Shown one piece after another: positions 23,523-31,784 of a DNA stretch of 51,074 nt (positions are counted from its first letter, which is position 1; every line of letters starts with the position of its first letter). Under the pieces are notes generated by a model. The model did no database searches, was not told the DNA's origin, and saw only the letters and a list, made by a program, of their open reading frames with translations. A program made the translations under genes and the position numbers. Origin of the DNA: Bacteroidales bacterium UBA5266 (lineage in GTDB: Bacteria; Bacteroidota; Bacteroidia; Bacteroidales; WCHB1-69); the NCBI GenBank assembly GCA_002411545.1, contig DHTG01000025.1, positions 1-51,074 on the forward strand. The letters are read 5' to 3'.

Positions 23523-25528
23523 ATATGAAAACTAAAATAATGTTATTATTACTCCTTTCAATAGCGACAGTCTCAACTTACGCACAATTAGAGACTGAAT
23601 GGTATACATCTATAGGTGATGTAAGAAGTGATTTATGCAACAGCATAGCCATTGACCATAAAGGCAATACTTTTGCCACAGGATATATCACCAAAGACAT
23701 AGGTGATATGCAATCTACAAAATCACAAACCATAAGTTATCTTATTAAATACGATGTGAAAGGAAAACGTTTATGGTCGAAAGAGTTTTATGGCGACAAA
23801 GGAAACCAAGGCAAAACTGTAGCTGTTGATAAAGAAGGAAATGTTTATATAAGCGGTGTGTTTATGGACAACATCCGTTTAGATGGGAAAAACATGATTA
23901 CAGCTTCGAACGATGCTAATACCTACATTGCTAAATTTGATAATGACGGTAATTACATTTGGCATAAAATTATTGAACCTAAACAAGAGGTACAAGCAAA
24001 TAACCCAAACGATCATGCGAAAGAAGATGAACCTGACCATGGACATGAACACGGTGAAGGAGAAAACGAAGCCGACCACAACAATCATCAACATCATTTC
24101 CATACCATTATCAATCAAATTACAGATATGAAATTGGATGGAGAAAACAACTTGTATTTGGTGGGTTTTTTTGATAAAAGTCTAGATTTCGATCCATCTG
24201 AAAAGACTAATAAAATTATAGCTCAAGGACTCATGGATGTTTTTATTTTAAAATTGGATAATAAAGGTAATTTTTTGTGGGTAAAAACATTAAATGGAAA
24301 AGGAGCTAACAAAGGTAAAGCTCTTGATTTCGATAGTAAAAACAACGTATACGTAACAGGTTCATTTTCAGAAACAGCCACATTGGGCAATCTAAGCATA
24401 ACTGCCGAAGGGGGGGACGGCATATTTTTAGCTAAATTAAATAAAAACGGAGAAGAAGAATGGATCAAAAAAATCTCTAATACAAAATATAATTCCGGAA
24501 ATGGCTTACATATAGACAGTAATGATTTTATCTATCTTACTGGGAACATCAGCTCTCGCACAGAAATCCTTGAAATCAATAAAACCTTAGAAGTCAAAGA
24601 AAATACAGCAAATTTACTCATCGCCAAATTAGACCCCGAAGGTAATTATTTATGGTTAGAATCCATAGAAGGTGATCCCTACGCTTCGGGAGAAAGTATT
24701 TTGACCGATGCTTTCGGCAATATATACATTGCCGGTTATTTTCATGGAAATATGTTTTATAGAGATAAAAATATATTGACTGCAGCAGGTCGAGAAGACG
24801 GCTTTATTATGATGATATCGAAAGATGGTGAAATTTTATTTACACAAGCTATCGGCGGACTGGATCACGATAGAGCCGCACATTTAAAAATTCATTCCGA
24901 CAACTCATTGGTCGTATCCGGAGCTTTTAATGGGGCGTTTTTTATAGATCCTGTTGGCTTTACCAATTACGTTGACTTTCGCGGAACTACCGATGCCTTT
25001 ATCATTAAATTCGGACATTTATTAGAAAAACCTGCTTTGCATATCGATACAATTTCGGCCAACAACATTACAATCTCATGGAAAAAACAAATATATGCCA
25101 CCGGTTATGAAATCATTTTAGAACAAGGGAAACTCTCAAAACCTTTTTATGTTGGAAACAATAGTATTTCACTTGGTCCCGTCGATGAGGCTACAGCTTA
25201 TACCATTAAAGCAAGAGCATATACCGACAGTAAACATAGCAAACAATCAGAAATTAAAGTCATTACTCCTCCAAAAGCCTTGGAAGCAAAAAAAATAACA
25301 TCCAATGAATTCACAGCTAATTGGACAAGCAGTAAAACAGAGACTTTTTTGTTGTATATATCAACATCTGAAGATTTCACAAACTGTTTACCCGATTATA
25401 ACGGAACTAAAGTAAGTAAAACTTTGATGAAAATTACTCAATTGCAGCCCAACACTACTTATTTTTATCGACTGCAAACCACATTAGGCAATTTTTCCAA
25501 TACTGTAAGTGTAACTACTAAAAATTAA
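23519..25528 (+). CDS. Secreted SBBP-repeat/fibronectin type III protein with His-rich insert
   Basis: This is a 669-aa exported protein. The signal peptide ends near STYAQ at residue 22. Residues about 25-495 hold repeated blades of the type AVDKEGNVYISGVFMDNIRLDGKN, typical of SBBP (beta-propeller) repeats. Residues 165-198 are an acidic histidine-rich insert with nine histidines (for example DHGHEHGEGENEADH), which could bind zinc, nickel or copper. Two fibronectin type III domains follow (about 500-585 and 585-669). I see no T9SS sorting domain at the C-terminus. An ATG at 23525 (MKTK) is an alternative start. The function is unknown; a surface or periplasmic role is inferred. Confidence 0.8.
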   Translation: MNMKTKIMLLLLLSIATVSTYAQLETEWYTSIGDVRSDLCNSIAIDHKGNTFATGYITKDIGDMQSTKSQTISYLIKYDVKGKRLWSKEFYGDKGNQGKTVAVDKEGNVYISGVFMDNIRLDGKNMITASNDANTYIAKFDNDGNYIWHKIIEPKQEVQANNPNDHAKEDEPDHGHEHGEGENEADHNNHQHHFHTIINQITDMKLDGENNLYLVGFFDKSLDFDPSEKTNKIIAQGLMDVFILKLDNKGNFLWVKTLNGKGANKGKALDFDSKNNVYVTGSFSETATLGNLSITAEGGDGIFLAKLNKNGEEEWIKKISNTKYNSGNGLHIDSNDFIYLTGNISSRTEILEINKTLEVKENTANLLIAKLDPEGNYLWLESIEGDPYASGESILTDAFGNIYIAGYFHGNMFYRDKNILTAAGREDGFIMMISKDGEILFTQAIGGLDHDRAAHLKIHSDNSLVVSGAFNGAFFIDPVGFTNYVDFRGTTDAFIIKFGHLLEKPALHIDTISANNITISWKKQIYATGYEIILEQGKLSKPFYVGNNSISLGPVDEATAYTIKARAYTDSKHSKQSEIKVITPPKALEAKKITSNEFTANWTSSKTETFLLYISTSEDFTNCLPDYNGTKVSKTLMKITQLQPNTTYFYRLQTTLGNFSNTVSVTTKN

Positions 25529-25550
25529 TGCTCTTTAACAACAATATTAT

Positions 25551-26588
25551 ATGTCGGATAAAATAAAAAAAACAATACAATTTATTCTTTTTCTGGGTTT
25601 AGGTGTGTTTTTTATTTGGTTTTCGCTCAAAGATTTAAATCTCGAACAAAGAACAAGCATTATTGAAAACATGAAAGCCGTTGCCTTGGATAATCGATGG
25701 GTATTTCTGCTTTTTTCAATGATTATTGGCTTATTTAGTGTTGTTTTTCGTGCCCTGCGTTCGGTTCAGCTATTAGAACCATTGGGCTATAAAATATCAA
25801 AAATCAACTCCTACCACGCTGTCATGATATGTTATTTAGCCAATTTAGCTTTCCCTCGTTTAGGTGAAATTTTACGCTGTACATTTATTCAACGCTATGA
25901 AAAAGTACCCTTTCAAAAAACATTGGGCACCGTGGTTACTGAACGCATCATTGATATGATATGTTTCGGTTTGGTTTTACTCTTCGCCCTATTCTTGGAG
26001 AGTGATAAAATTGCTATGTTTTTCACATCTAATATTGATAATGCTTCAAACGGTCTTTTTTCTTTACCCATCATTCTGATAATTATTATTATTTTCATCA
26101 CTCTAATTATAGTCTATTGGGTAGTAAAAAAACACATCAAAGAATGGAAGATTTACCAAAAACTTAAAAACCTGATTGTAGGATTTTGGAATGGATTGAT
26201 TTCAGTTGTAAAATTAAAAAATCCTTTTGTCTTCATTTTATATTCTGTTTGCATTTGGTTATGCTACTTTTTTATGTTTTACATAGCCACCTTTGCTTTC
26301 CCCACTCTACAAGCATTGGGCAGCAGTTTATGGATAGCATCTTTAACTTGCGTAGTGGTTGGCACAGTCGGCTTTATTGTCGCTCAAGGAGGATTGGGAG
26401 CCTATCCCCTTCTGATTGCAAGCATATTGCTTTTATATAATGTAAATAAAGAAGTTGGCTTAGCTGTCGGTTGGGTAATTTGGACTACGGAAACCATCCT
26501 CTATATCTTAGGTGGCATTGTTTCATTGGTTTTGGCTCCATTTACAAATCCTAAAAAAAAATTGGATGAAATCACTGCAGAAATTTAA
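25551..26588 (+). CDS. Flippase-like/LPG-synthase TM-region (UPF0104) membrane protein
   Basis: This inner-membrane protein of 345 aa has about eight hydrophobic helices. It matches the lysylphosphatidylglycerol synthase transmembrane region family, seen in NYHAVMICYLANLAFPRLGEILRCTFI and GTVVTERIIDMICFG, and in AQGGLGAYPLLIASILL. Members are thought to move lipids across the membrane. The substrate cannot be read from the sequence. It overlaps the start of rfaE2 by 23 nt. The pairing with a heptose nucleotidyltransferase hints at envelope glycolipid work, which is an inference. Confidence 0.85.
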   Translation: MSDKIKKTIQFILFLGLGVFFIWFSLKDLNLEQRTSIIENMKAVALDNRWVFLLFSMIIGLFSVVFRALRSVQLLEPLGYKISKINSYHAVMICYLANLAFPRLGEILRCTFIQRYEKVPFQKTLGTVVTERIIDMICFGLVLLFALFLESDKIAMFFTSNIDNASNGLFSLPIILIIIIIFITLIIVYWVVKKHIKEWKIYQKLKNLIVGFWNGLISVVKLKNPFVFILYSVCIWLCYFFMFYIATFAFPTLQALGSSLWIASLTCVVVGTVGFIVAQGGLGAYPLLIASILLLYNVNKEVGLAVGWVIWTTETILYILGGIVSLVLAPFTNPKKKLDEITAEI

Positions 26589-27066
26589 AAATAAAATAAT
26601 TACGCTTGAAAACTACCTTAGCATTCAATCAAATCACAACATTGAAAACAAAAAAGTAGTTTTCACCAACGGATGTTTTGACATTCTACACCAGGGACAT
26701 GTAGATTATCTGGCACAAGCTGCCGATTATGGCGACTTACTGATTATTGGATTAAACAGCGACGATTCTATCCGTCGAATCAAAGGTAAGCACCGACCTA
26801 TCATGGATCAAAATGCCAGAGCAATCCTCTTAGCCGCTTTAGTTTTTGTTGATTACGTTATTATTTTTGAAGAAGACACTCCTTATCAACTGATACAAAA
26901 CATAAAACCCGATATCCTTATTAAAGGGAACGATTATACCGAAGAAAGCATGGTAGGATCAGATATCGTTAAAGCCAAAGGAGGAAAAATCATCACCATA
27001 CCTTTAGTCCCCGGTATATCTACAACTCATATCGTACAGAAAATAAAAAATACACCGCATGAATAG
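26566..27066 (+). CDS. rfaE2: D-glycero-beta-D-manno-heptose 1-phosphate adenylyltransferase
   Basis: This enzyme transfers AMP to heptose 1-phosphate on the way to ADP-heptose for the LPS inner core. It is the stand-alone C-terminal half of HldE, about 166 aa. The nucleotidyltransferase signature is FTNGCFDILHQGHVDYL (the HxGH motif), with later GLNSDDSIRRIKGKHRP and KGNDYTEESMVG. The reading frame is open back to a GTG at 26512 inside the flippase gene, but the ATG at 26566 fits the domain start better. No kinase half (RfaE1) is in the window. Confidence 0.93.
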   Translation: MKSLQKFKNKIITLENYLSIQSNHNIENKKVVFTNGCFDILHQGHVDYLAQAADYGDLLIIGLNSDDSIRRIKGKHRPIMDQNARAILLAALVFVDYVIIFEEDTPYQLIQNIKPDILIKGNDYTEESMVGSDIVKAKGGKIITIPLVPGISTTHIVQKIKNTPHE

Positions 27067-27382
27067 TATTCGCAATTTATTACAATTAGAAGATGTTGAT
27101 TTTACATCGAACGAAGAAGTTTTCGATGAAATTTTAACCCATAAGAACTTCTATATTGAACGCATTATATCCTATGGACAATGCAGCGACGATTGGTATG
27201 ATCAAGATCTTAATGAATGGCTGGTGCTTTTAGATGGCTGTGCAACCATAAGCTACGAAGACGGAAATTCCGTTGAGCTTCAAAAAGGAGACAATTTACT
27301 GATTCCGGCTCATCAAAAACACAAAGTAAGCTATACCACACAAAACCCACCTTGCATTTGGCTGACGATATTTTATGAATAA
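27059..27382 (+). CDS. Cupin-domain protein
   Basis: This is a 107-aa single-domain cupin. The barrel motifs are WLVLLDGCATISYEDGNSVELQKGDNLLIPAHQKHKVSYT, with H in PAHQKHKV as a likely metal ligand; the first-motif His/Glu set is incomplete. It overlaps rfaE2 by 8 nt, so the two are translationally coupled. A role in sugar or small-molecule binding is possible but not shown. Confidence 0.82.
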   Translation: MNSIRNLLQLEDVDFTSNEEVFDEILTHKNFYIERIISYGQCSDDWYDQDLNEWLVLLDGCATISYEDGNSVELQKGDNLLIPAHQKHKVSYTTQNPPCIWLTIFYE

Positions 27383-27452
27383 GTTATTTCAACCATACAA
27401 ATCGTCAATGATAGAATTCGAAAAATTAATATGTATTAAACTAATACGACTT

Positions 27453-27517
27453 GTTCGTCTCTAAAAAAAACTTACGGTTCCTGAAACCTCAAAAGATTTA
27501 GGGGTTAAATGACGAAC
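27453..27517. other. Candidate structured RNA element with competing hairpins
   Basis: An outer 7-bp pair, GTTCGTC (27453-27459) with GACGAAC (27511-27517), encloses AACCTC (27485-27490) that can pair with GGGGTT (27501-27506), one wobble included. AACC at 27485-27488 can instead pair with GGTT at 27476-27479. The element lies between the cupin stop and the cca promoter, so it would be transcribed only by read-through. It may be a 3' structure of the upstream operon. Confidence 0.25.
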
Positions 27518-27533
27518 GGAATCCTAAAATTAG

Positions 27534-27541
27534 TATTTTTG
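27534..27541 (+). promoter_or_regulatory. -7 promoter box of cca-coaE
   Basis: TATTTTTG fits TAnnTTTG and lies only 10 nt before the ATG at 27552, so the cca transcript has a very short leader. Confidence 0.6.
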
Positions 27542-27551
27542 CAACCGTACT

Positions 27552-28973
27552 ATGCAATGTATAACTCAAATATTATCACATAACATTTTCAATATAATTC
27601 ATGCATGCAGCAAAGAATTACATATTGAATCTTATGTTGTTGGCGGCTATGTTAGGGATTATTTTCTAAATCGCGAAAGTAAAGACATCGATATAGTGAC
27701 CATTGGTAGTGGCATTGCCTTAGCAAAAAAAACAGCCGAAAAAATCGGTATATCCGAAAAAAATATTGCCATATTTAAAAATTATGGTACAGCGATGTTT
27801 CATTACAAAGGTATTGATATTGAGTTTGTTGGCGCCCGTAAAGAATCTTATGTAAATCATTCCCGCAATCCCATCGTAGAAAACGGCACCTTAGTAGACG
27901 ACCAAAATCGCCGCGATTTCACCATCAACGCTATGGCTGTTTCTCTATCCGAAAATGATTACGGTACTTTGCTCGACCCTTTCAAAGGCTTAGATGATTT
28001 ACAGCATAAAATCATACGTACACCTCGAGATCCTGATATTACTTTTTCGGACGATCCTTTGCGCATGATGCGTGCCATACGTTTCTCCACACAATTAAAT
28101 TTTTCCATTGAATCAAATACCTTAGCTTCTATAAAAAAACAAGCCGAACGTATTGATATCGTTTCCAAAGAACGCATCATTGAGGAAATTAACAAAATTT
28201 TAACTTGCAAAAAACCTTCTACAGGCCTGGTGCTTTTAGAACTTACAAATATATTACCCAAAATATTACCCTGGATATCTGATTTACAAGGGATAGAAAT
28301 CGTTAATGGAAACACACATAAAGATAATTTTTATCACACCTTGGAAGTTCTTGATAAAATAAGTGAACATACAAACAATCTTTGGTTGCGTTGGGCTGCC
28401 TTATTACACGATGTAGGGAAATCTAAAACCAAGCGATATGATGAAGAGACAGGATGGACATTCCATCAACACGAATTCGTAGGAGCTAAAATGATTCCAA
28501 AAATATTTCGTCAGTTAAAACTACCTTTAAACGAAAAAATGGAATATGTGAAGAAACTCGTTTATCTTCATCTACGCCCCATTGCCTTAATCGAAGACAG
28601 CGTTACTGATTCAGCCATACGCCGTTTACTGTTCGATACCGGCGACGATATTGACGATTTGATGTTGTTATGCGAAGCCGACGTAACCTCTAAAAACCCG
28701 CAAAAAGTACGACGTTTGCTTAAGAACTTTGAAATCGTACGACTTAAATTAAAAGAAATCGAAGAAAAAGACCGCATCCGAAATTTCCAACCTCCTGTTT
28801 CGGGCGAATTGATTATGAAAACATTCAACCTACAGCCTTCCAAAGAAGTAGGCGTAATTAAAAATGCCATTCGGGAAGCTATTTTAGATGGCCTCATCCC
28901 TAACGAATATGAAGCAGCCTACCAATTTATGTTAACGGAAGCACAAAAATTAGGCTTATTTCCCATACAATAA
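27552..28973 (+). CDS. cca: CCA tRNA nucleotidyltransferase with HD domain
   Basis: This enzyme adds or repairs the 3' CCA of tRNAs in the cytoplasm. The class II nucleotidyltransferase head has VVGGYVRDYFL (31-39) with metal ligands D45 and D47 in KDIDIV, then RRDFTINAMAV and DPLRMMRAIRFSTQL. An HD phosphohydrolase domain follows at about 255-370, with FYHTLEVLDKI and LLHDVGKSKT. At 473 aa it is the common long Bacteroidetes form. The coaE gene follows 12 nt after the stop. Confidence 0.95.
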   Translation: MQCITQILSHNIFNIIHACSKELHIESYVVGGYVRDYFLNRESKDIDIVTIGSGIALAKKTAEKIGISEKNIAIFKNYGTAMFHYKGIDIEFVGARKESYVNHSRNPIVENGTLVDDQNRRDFTINAMAVSLSENDYGTLLDPFKGLDDLQHKIIRTPRDPDITFSDDPLRMMRAIRFSTQLNFSIESNTLASIKKQAERIDIVSKERIIEEINKILTCKKPSTGLVLLELTNILPKILPWISDLQGIEIVNGNTHKDNFYHTLEVLDKISEHTNNLWLRWAALLHDVGKSKTKRYDEETGWTFHQHEFVGAKMIPKIFRQLKLPLNEKMEYVKKLVYLHLRPIALIEDSVTDSAIRRLLFDTGDDIDDLMLLCEADVTSKNPQKVRRLLKNFEIVRLKLKEIEEKDRIRNFQPPVSGELIMKTFNLQPSKEVGVIKNAIREAILDGLIPNEYEAAYQFMLTEAQKLGLFPIQ

Positions 28974-28985
28974 AACAATTAAAAA

Positions 28986-29567
28986 ATGTTAAAAATTGGC
29001 ATAACCGGAAAAATCGGAAGTGGTAAATCTACTATCTGTCGTATGTTCGAAACTATCGGCATACCTGTTTATTATAGCGACACCGAAGCTAAAAAGTTTT
29101 ATTCCGACCAAACTATCATTGATCAACTCTGTAAAATTTTCGGCAAAGGCATACTCGATATCGAAAAAAACATCGATAAAAAGGCCTTGGCTGCCATTGT
29201 TTTCAACAATGAAGACAAACTTGAGCAATTAAACCGTCTGATCCATCCCTTGGTTTTAAATGATTTTGACAACTGGTGTAAAGATAAAGAATCTTATCCC
29301 TATGTATTATTTGAATCGGCCATAATTTATCAATGCAATTTAGATCATTTATTTTCAAAAATCATTTATGTAGATTGTCCGGAAGAAATTGCCATTAAAA
29401 GGGTTATGCGACGAGATAACGCCACACATCAAGCGGTATTGGATCGTTTATCCAAACAAAGTTCTTGTATTCCTCCCTACAATTTCATCATTACCAGCGA
29501 CGAAGAAAATATGGAAATTCCACAGGTATTGAAAATACATGCACAAATAACACATCAAATCCACTAA
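28986..29567 (+). CDS. coaE: Dephospho-CoA kinase
   Basis: CoaE phosphorylates dephospho-CoA in the last step of coenzyme A synthesis. This 193-aa protein has the P-loop GITGKIGSGKST at residues 5-16, PVYYSDTEAKKFY (the substrate-binding region), HPLVLNDFDNW, and the lid region CPEEIAIKRVMRRDNATHQAVLDRLSKQ. Length is normal. It is the second gene behind cca, and its last 4 nt overlap the end of the convergent ccsA gene. Confidence 0.94.
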   Translation: MLKIGITGKIGSGKSTICRMFETIGIPVYYSDTEAKKFYSDQTIIDQLCKIFGKGILDIEKNIDKKALAAIVFNNEDKLEQLNRLIHPLVLNDFDNWCKDKESYPYVLFESAIIYQCNLDHLFSKIIYVDCPEEIAIKRVMRRDNATHQAVLDRLSKQSSCIPPYNFIITSDEENMEIPQVLKIHAQITHQIH

Positions 29568-30349
29568 ATATAATTATGCAAACTTCCTTTTAATGAAGGG
29601 AATATATTCACACCGTACCAACACATTTGTAAAGCAAAAAAGGCAAGTAACAATATCACATAAGAAACAATATAATGCTTGGGGTTAAAATTTCTAAAAT
29701 GCAGATATAAAAGATAGAACATCCAAGTAATAGCCGCCCATATCTCTTTGGCATCCCACGTCCAATAATGTCCCCAAGCCTCTTTGGCCCATATAGCTCC
29801 CAACAACATAGCAATGGTAAAAAGGGCAACTCCTCTACTTGCCATATGATCGCAAACGTGCATATAAGCAGATTGTTGTTTCACTAAGCCTGCAACAGCT
29901 ATCAGAAATGAACAAGCTAAGAATGCATAAGAAAACATATATAGAATCACATGAGGCACAAACCATACACTGCGCAAAGCTGGCATGATATGCTGATTAT
30001 GAATCTCAGGGCGCAAAATATTTATTAGCATAAACATAATCGACATCAAAGCAGTAAACAACAACATCCATCGATAGCGCCAACGTAAATAAATGATAAG
30101 CCCTAGTAAAGAAAGAAAAAACACATACCAAAGTCGAATCTCACCCATGGTTTGAAGAGGTAAACGATGCAATCGAAAGCTTAAACCTATAATATAAATA
30201 CTAAGAATAACAATTCCTATTATTTGTATGATAACCACAAACATATGGATTGTTTTCGTTTGTTGTTTAAACAACGAAATGATTGCTGCTGACAGAATAC
30301 ATTGAGCAATACATATAGCAAAAACATAAAAACTATCCCAACCTATCAT
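29564..30349 (-). CDS. ccsA: Cytochrome c biogenesis protein CcsA (System II)
   Basis: CcsA is the membrane subunit of the System II haem-attachment complex that works with Ccs1/ResB. This 261-aa protein has about seven to eight hydrophobic helices and the tryptophan-rich haem-handling motif WGHYWTWDAKEIWAAITWM near residues 185-205. Conserved histidines are present around it. It overlaps the upstream ResB gene by 17 nt and the 3' end of convergent coaE by 4 nt. CcsA and ResB are separate genes here rather than a fused CcsBA. Confidence 0.92.
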   Translation of the reverse strand: MIGWDSFYVFAICIAQCILSAAIISLFKQQTKTIHMFVVIIQIIGIVILSIYIIGLSFRLHRLPLQTMGEIRLWYVFFLSLLGLIIYLRWRYRWMLLFTALMSIMFMLINILRPEIHNQHIMPALRSVWFVPHVILYMFSYAFLACSFLIAVAGLVKQQSAYMHVCDHMASRGVALFTIAMLLGAIWAKEAWGHYWTWDAKEIWAAITWMFYLLYLHFRNFNPKHYIVSYVILLLAFFALQMCWYGVNIFPSLKGSLHNYI

Positions 30350-31202
30350 CTTGCTTTTGAATTTTCGTTCCTTTAAAAAACATTACAACAGCACCACTTA
30401 TCATGATCAATATCGAAAACAATATCACATACCGCCAAGGGTCATATATAATTTGTAATTTACAACCAAAATCACTCGCTTGCATAACATAAATATCATA
30501 GCCTTTAAAACGACAGGGATGATTTACCGCTACGCTTCTTGTCTTTTCTTTTTGCACATCCTTCAAAGACACCATTGCCTTGTATTGAATTGTTAAACCA
30601 GTATGATCTCTTTGTATTTGAATATCTTTTAAAATAAGATGAAAGGGTAATTTCATTGCTTCACCAAGCTCGGTAAAAGCAAAATTAGTCTCCTGCTCTT
30701 TTGCAAGTATTGTCTGCATGGTATAAGTATCTGTACTTCCCATAAATCCGGTGAGTAGCACTAAATACAAACCCATATGATTCCATAAAAACCACTTATT
30801 ATTTTGCTTAACAAGAGTTAACCTGCGAACTATGACAGCGCCTAAAATTATGATAAACAACATCCATAAGCAAACAAACAAAGCCGATTTAGAAAAATCA
30901 TACGATACCGAAGGAAAAAAACTACAAAAAAACAATCGGCGATGATAGAACAACCAATGCAATACCATTAATATAACGATAGTAATAAAAGCAATTCCTA
31001 CCACCTTTCTCCCGGAAAAAAAAAGAAAATGCTCCGATAAACGACCTGCCAATACCGAAACATACACACATAGTAAACAAAGGACTAAATTAAACGGAAA
31101 CCCAAATGTATGCGGATCAATTTCTATATACGACAAGCCAAGAGCAATAGGCAAGGCAAGACATATATATAAATAGCGTTTATTGTTTTTAACAAACGAC
31201 AT
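30333..31202 (-). CDS. Cytochrome c biogenesis protein ResB/Ccs1-like (short)
   Basis: This 289-aa membrane protein is the likely Ccs1/ResB partner of CcsA, which carries reduced haem and apocytochrome to the assembly site. It shows about three hydrophobic helices in residues 1-95, a fourth near 105-130, a WNHMGLYLVLLTGFMGS helix, then a periplasmic domain (VNHPCRFKGYDIYVMQ), and a last helix. Classical ResB has about 450-550 aa, so this is a compact form. Identification rests on topology, the KGYDIYVMQ-type region and adjacency to ccsA. Confidence 0.75.
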   Translation of the reverse strand: MSFVKNNKRYLYICLALPIALGLSYIEIDPHTFGFPFNLVLCLLCVYVSVLAGRLSEHFLFFSGRKVVGIAFITIVILMVLHWLFYHRRLFFCSFFPSVSYDFSKSALFVCLWMLFIIILGAVIVRRLTLVKQNNKWFLWNHMGLYLVLLTGFMGSTDTYTMQTILAKEQETNFAFTELGEAMKLPFHLILKDIQIQRDHTGLTIQYKAMVSLKDVQKEKTRSVAVNHPCRFKGYDIYVMQASDFGCKLQIIYDPWRYVILFSILIMISGAVVMFFKGTKIQKQDDRLG

Positions 31203-31223
31203 ACATCCTTACATTTACGCGAA

Positions 31224-31556
31224 CTATTCGCTTTTTATCATAACCAATACCATTTTAAACTTCTCAATGGCATGCAAGGCATGCGAAACATGAGCCGGCA
31301 TAATAATGGATTCATTGCTTTCTAATAGGTGGGATTTTCCGCCCAAAATAACTTCAGCTTTCCCTTCAGAAATAAACAATAAGGCATCAAATGGGGCGGT
31401 GTGTTCACTTAATCCCTCTCCCTTATCAAAGGAAAACAAGGTGATATTTCCTATTTCTTTCTTTAATATATGTTTGCTTATCACTGCCTTATCAGCATAA
31501 TCAATGCTTTGATTGAAACTAAACTTTTTCCCTTTTTCAAACTCGTTCGTAGCCAT
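31224..31556 (-). CDS. Cupin-domain protein
   Basis: This is a 110-aa single cupin, cytoplasmic. It has SEHTAPFDALLFISEGKAEVILGGKSHLLESNESIIMPAHVSHALHAIEKFKMVLVMIK, where H in SEHTA and PAHVSHAL are likely metal ligands. It resembles small cupins often annotated as AraC-like sugar-binding or quercetinase-type proteins. The ligand is unknown. It is the first gene before the ResB-CcsA pair on this strand, 21 nt upstream. Confidence 0.85.
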   Translation of the reverse strand: MATNEFEKGKKFSFNQSIDYADKAVISKHILKKEIGNITLFSFDKGEGLSEHTAPFDALLFISEGKAEVILGGKSHLLESNESIIMPAHVSHALHAIEKFKMVLVMIKSE

Positions 31557-31583
31557 ATTTTTTTATATTTATTATTACAACTG

Positions 31584-31591
31584 CAAAGATA
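31584..31591 (-). promoter_or_regulatory. -7 promoter box of the cupin-ResB-CcsA operon
   Basis: The minus strand reads TATCTTTG, a TAnnTTTG match, 27 nt before the cupin ATG at 31556. Confidence 0.6.
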
Positions 31592-31722
31592 CATTATTTA
31601 CCATTTAGTAAATATAAAAAATCGTAGGACTTACATCCTATTCTATGAATATAGCATACACAAGCTTTAAAATTGACGATTATTTAACAAAATAAATCAA
31701 CTCGAGATTAGGTTTTTTCGTG

Positions 31723-31730
31723 TATCTTTG
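31723..31730 (+). promoter_or_regulatory. -7 promoter box of the alcohol dehydrogenase gene
   Basis: TATCTTTG fits TAnnTTTG, giving a leader of about 50 nt before the ATG at 31785. It is the same octamer as the divergent box at 31584-31591. Confidence 0.6.
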
Positions 31731-31784
31731 CAGCTGGCAAATAAAAGCAAACAACATCATTAAATTAAGAAGAACACATAAGAT

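Noticed and set aside
23879..24118. 79-aa antisense frame across the histidine-rich insert
   Set aside because: It is complementary to the His codons and runs through the SBBP gene with no start signal.
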